A stretch of DNA of 64,000 nt from Roseimaritima multifibrata (GTDB lineage: Bacteria > Planctomycetota > Planctomycetia > Pirellulales > Pirellulaceae): assembly GCF_007741495.1 (NCBI RefSeq), contig NZ_CP036262.1:682001-746000 (forward strand), in the 5' to 3' direction. Below are positions 63,735 through 64,000 of the stretch, piece by piece. Numbering within the stretch: position 1 is the stretch's first letter; every line of letters starts with the position of its first letter. The notes under the pieces are model-generated. The model worked only from the letters and a program-made list of their open reading frames with translations, had not been told where the DNA came from and made no database searches. Made by a program: the position numbers and the translations under genes.

Positions 63735-64000
63735 AGAGGGAGTGAGGGAGGATCATGGCGGGCACCGCCAAAAAGTAACGGTCGAATCACTCCAACTTAC
63801 CAAATCCGCCAGCAGCACACACGATTTTGCAGATTTCGGGTCGACCGGAGGCTGCTGTTAGGTAGGAGGCCGCTATCGTAGGCCAGCGTCTGGATTGGGG
63901 AGCCGCAAGGAGGTTAGCCGGCCGACGCGGGTTTTGATGTTGCGCTTTTGGGAGTTGGCTACTTAGCTTCCGCCGGGCTTGTCCCGGTCTGGGGCAACAC
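63735..64000. other. Right edge, no gene seen
   Basis: Upstream region of the DUF3500 gene. It contains the diverged repeat of the 20055-20113 sequence at 63923-63979, sharing CGACGCG and AGTTGGCTACTT. No gene is seen before the window edge. Confidence 0.4.

Overview
The window looks like a chromosomal segment of a marine-type planctomycete (Planctomycetota, probably Pirellulaceae). The evidence is lineage-typical families: two pairs of planctomycete cytochrome-type proteins (PSD1, DUF1549/DUF1553) with DUF1501 partners, two DUF1559 pseudopilin-like proteins with H-X9-DG tails, two sulfatases, PEP-CTERM proteins and Tat-exported oxidoreductase-like proteins. Most chromosomal genes lack a Shine-Dalgarno site. 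No species can be named from sequence alone.

Region 1 (1-7308) is the right-hand part of an integrative element next to a tRNA-Ala(GGC) gene. It carries the 3' part of a type I restriction specificity gene (hsdS), an unknown gene, and a compact run of overlapping small genes with strong ribosome binding sites: an excisionase-like HTH protein, a ParB/Srx-fold protein, a DnaB/RecA-like ATPase and a winged-helix protein with 22-bp direct repeats at its 3' end. A tyrosine integrase follows; the end of its gene lies antisense inside the tRNA gene. Integration, excision and apparent replication functions together suggest a replicating integrative element or satellite. Its left end is outside the window.

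Region 2 (7309-15659) is housekeeping-like: a flippase-type membrane protein, a SWIM-SNF2 helicase, a class II photolyase and a prepilin peptidase, then a tandemly duplicated multi-hairpin repeat.

Region 3 (15660-34379) lies entirely on the minus strand and encodes mostly exported proteins. Two PSD1 + DUF1501 modules flank two copies of a three-gene cassette (DUF1559 protein, small lipoprotein, secreted enzyme). In one cassette the enzyme is PhoPQ-type (PqaA-like); in the other it is a GH97 glycosidase. A von Willebrand lipoprotein is also present.

Region 4 (34498-50263) is a carbohydrate-acid catabolism region. A tandem-winged-helix GntR regulator diverges from an operon of an enolase-superfamily dehydratase, a ceramidase-like protein, a DapA-family aldolase and an MFS permease. 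Next to it are an AraC regulator, an L-galactose-dehydrogenase-like aldo/keto reductase, tagaturonate epimerase UxaE, a KDPG aldolase and two sulfatases. Together they suggest use of sugar acids or L-galactose from sulfated algal polysaccharides.

Region 5 (50500-64000) holds a ClC channel, a Gfo/Idh/MocA protein, a divergent PEP-CTERM pair, an octanucleotide minisatellite, a PfpI protein, LemA + M48 peptidase, a PEP-CTERM-type CPBP protease, a polysaccharide deacetylase and a DUF3500 protein. Several dispersed palindromic repeats occupy the intergenic spaces.
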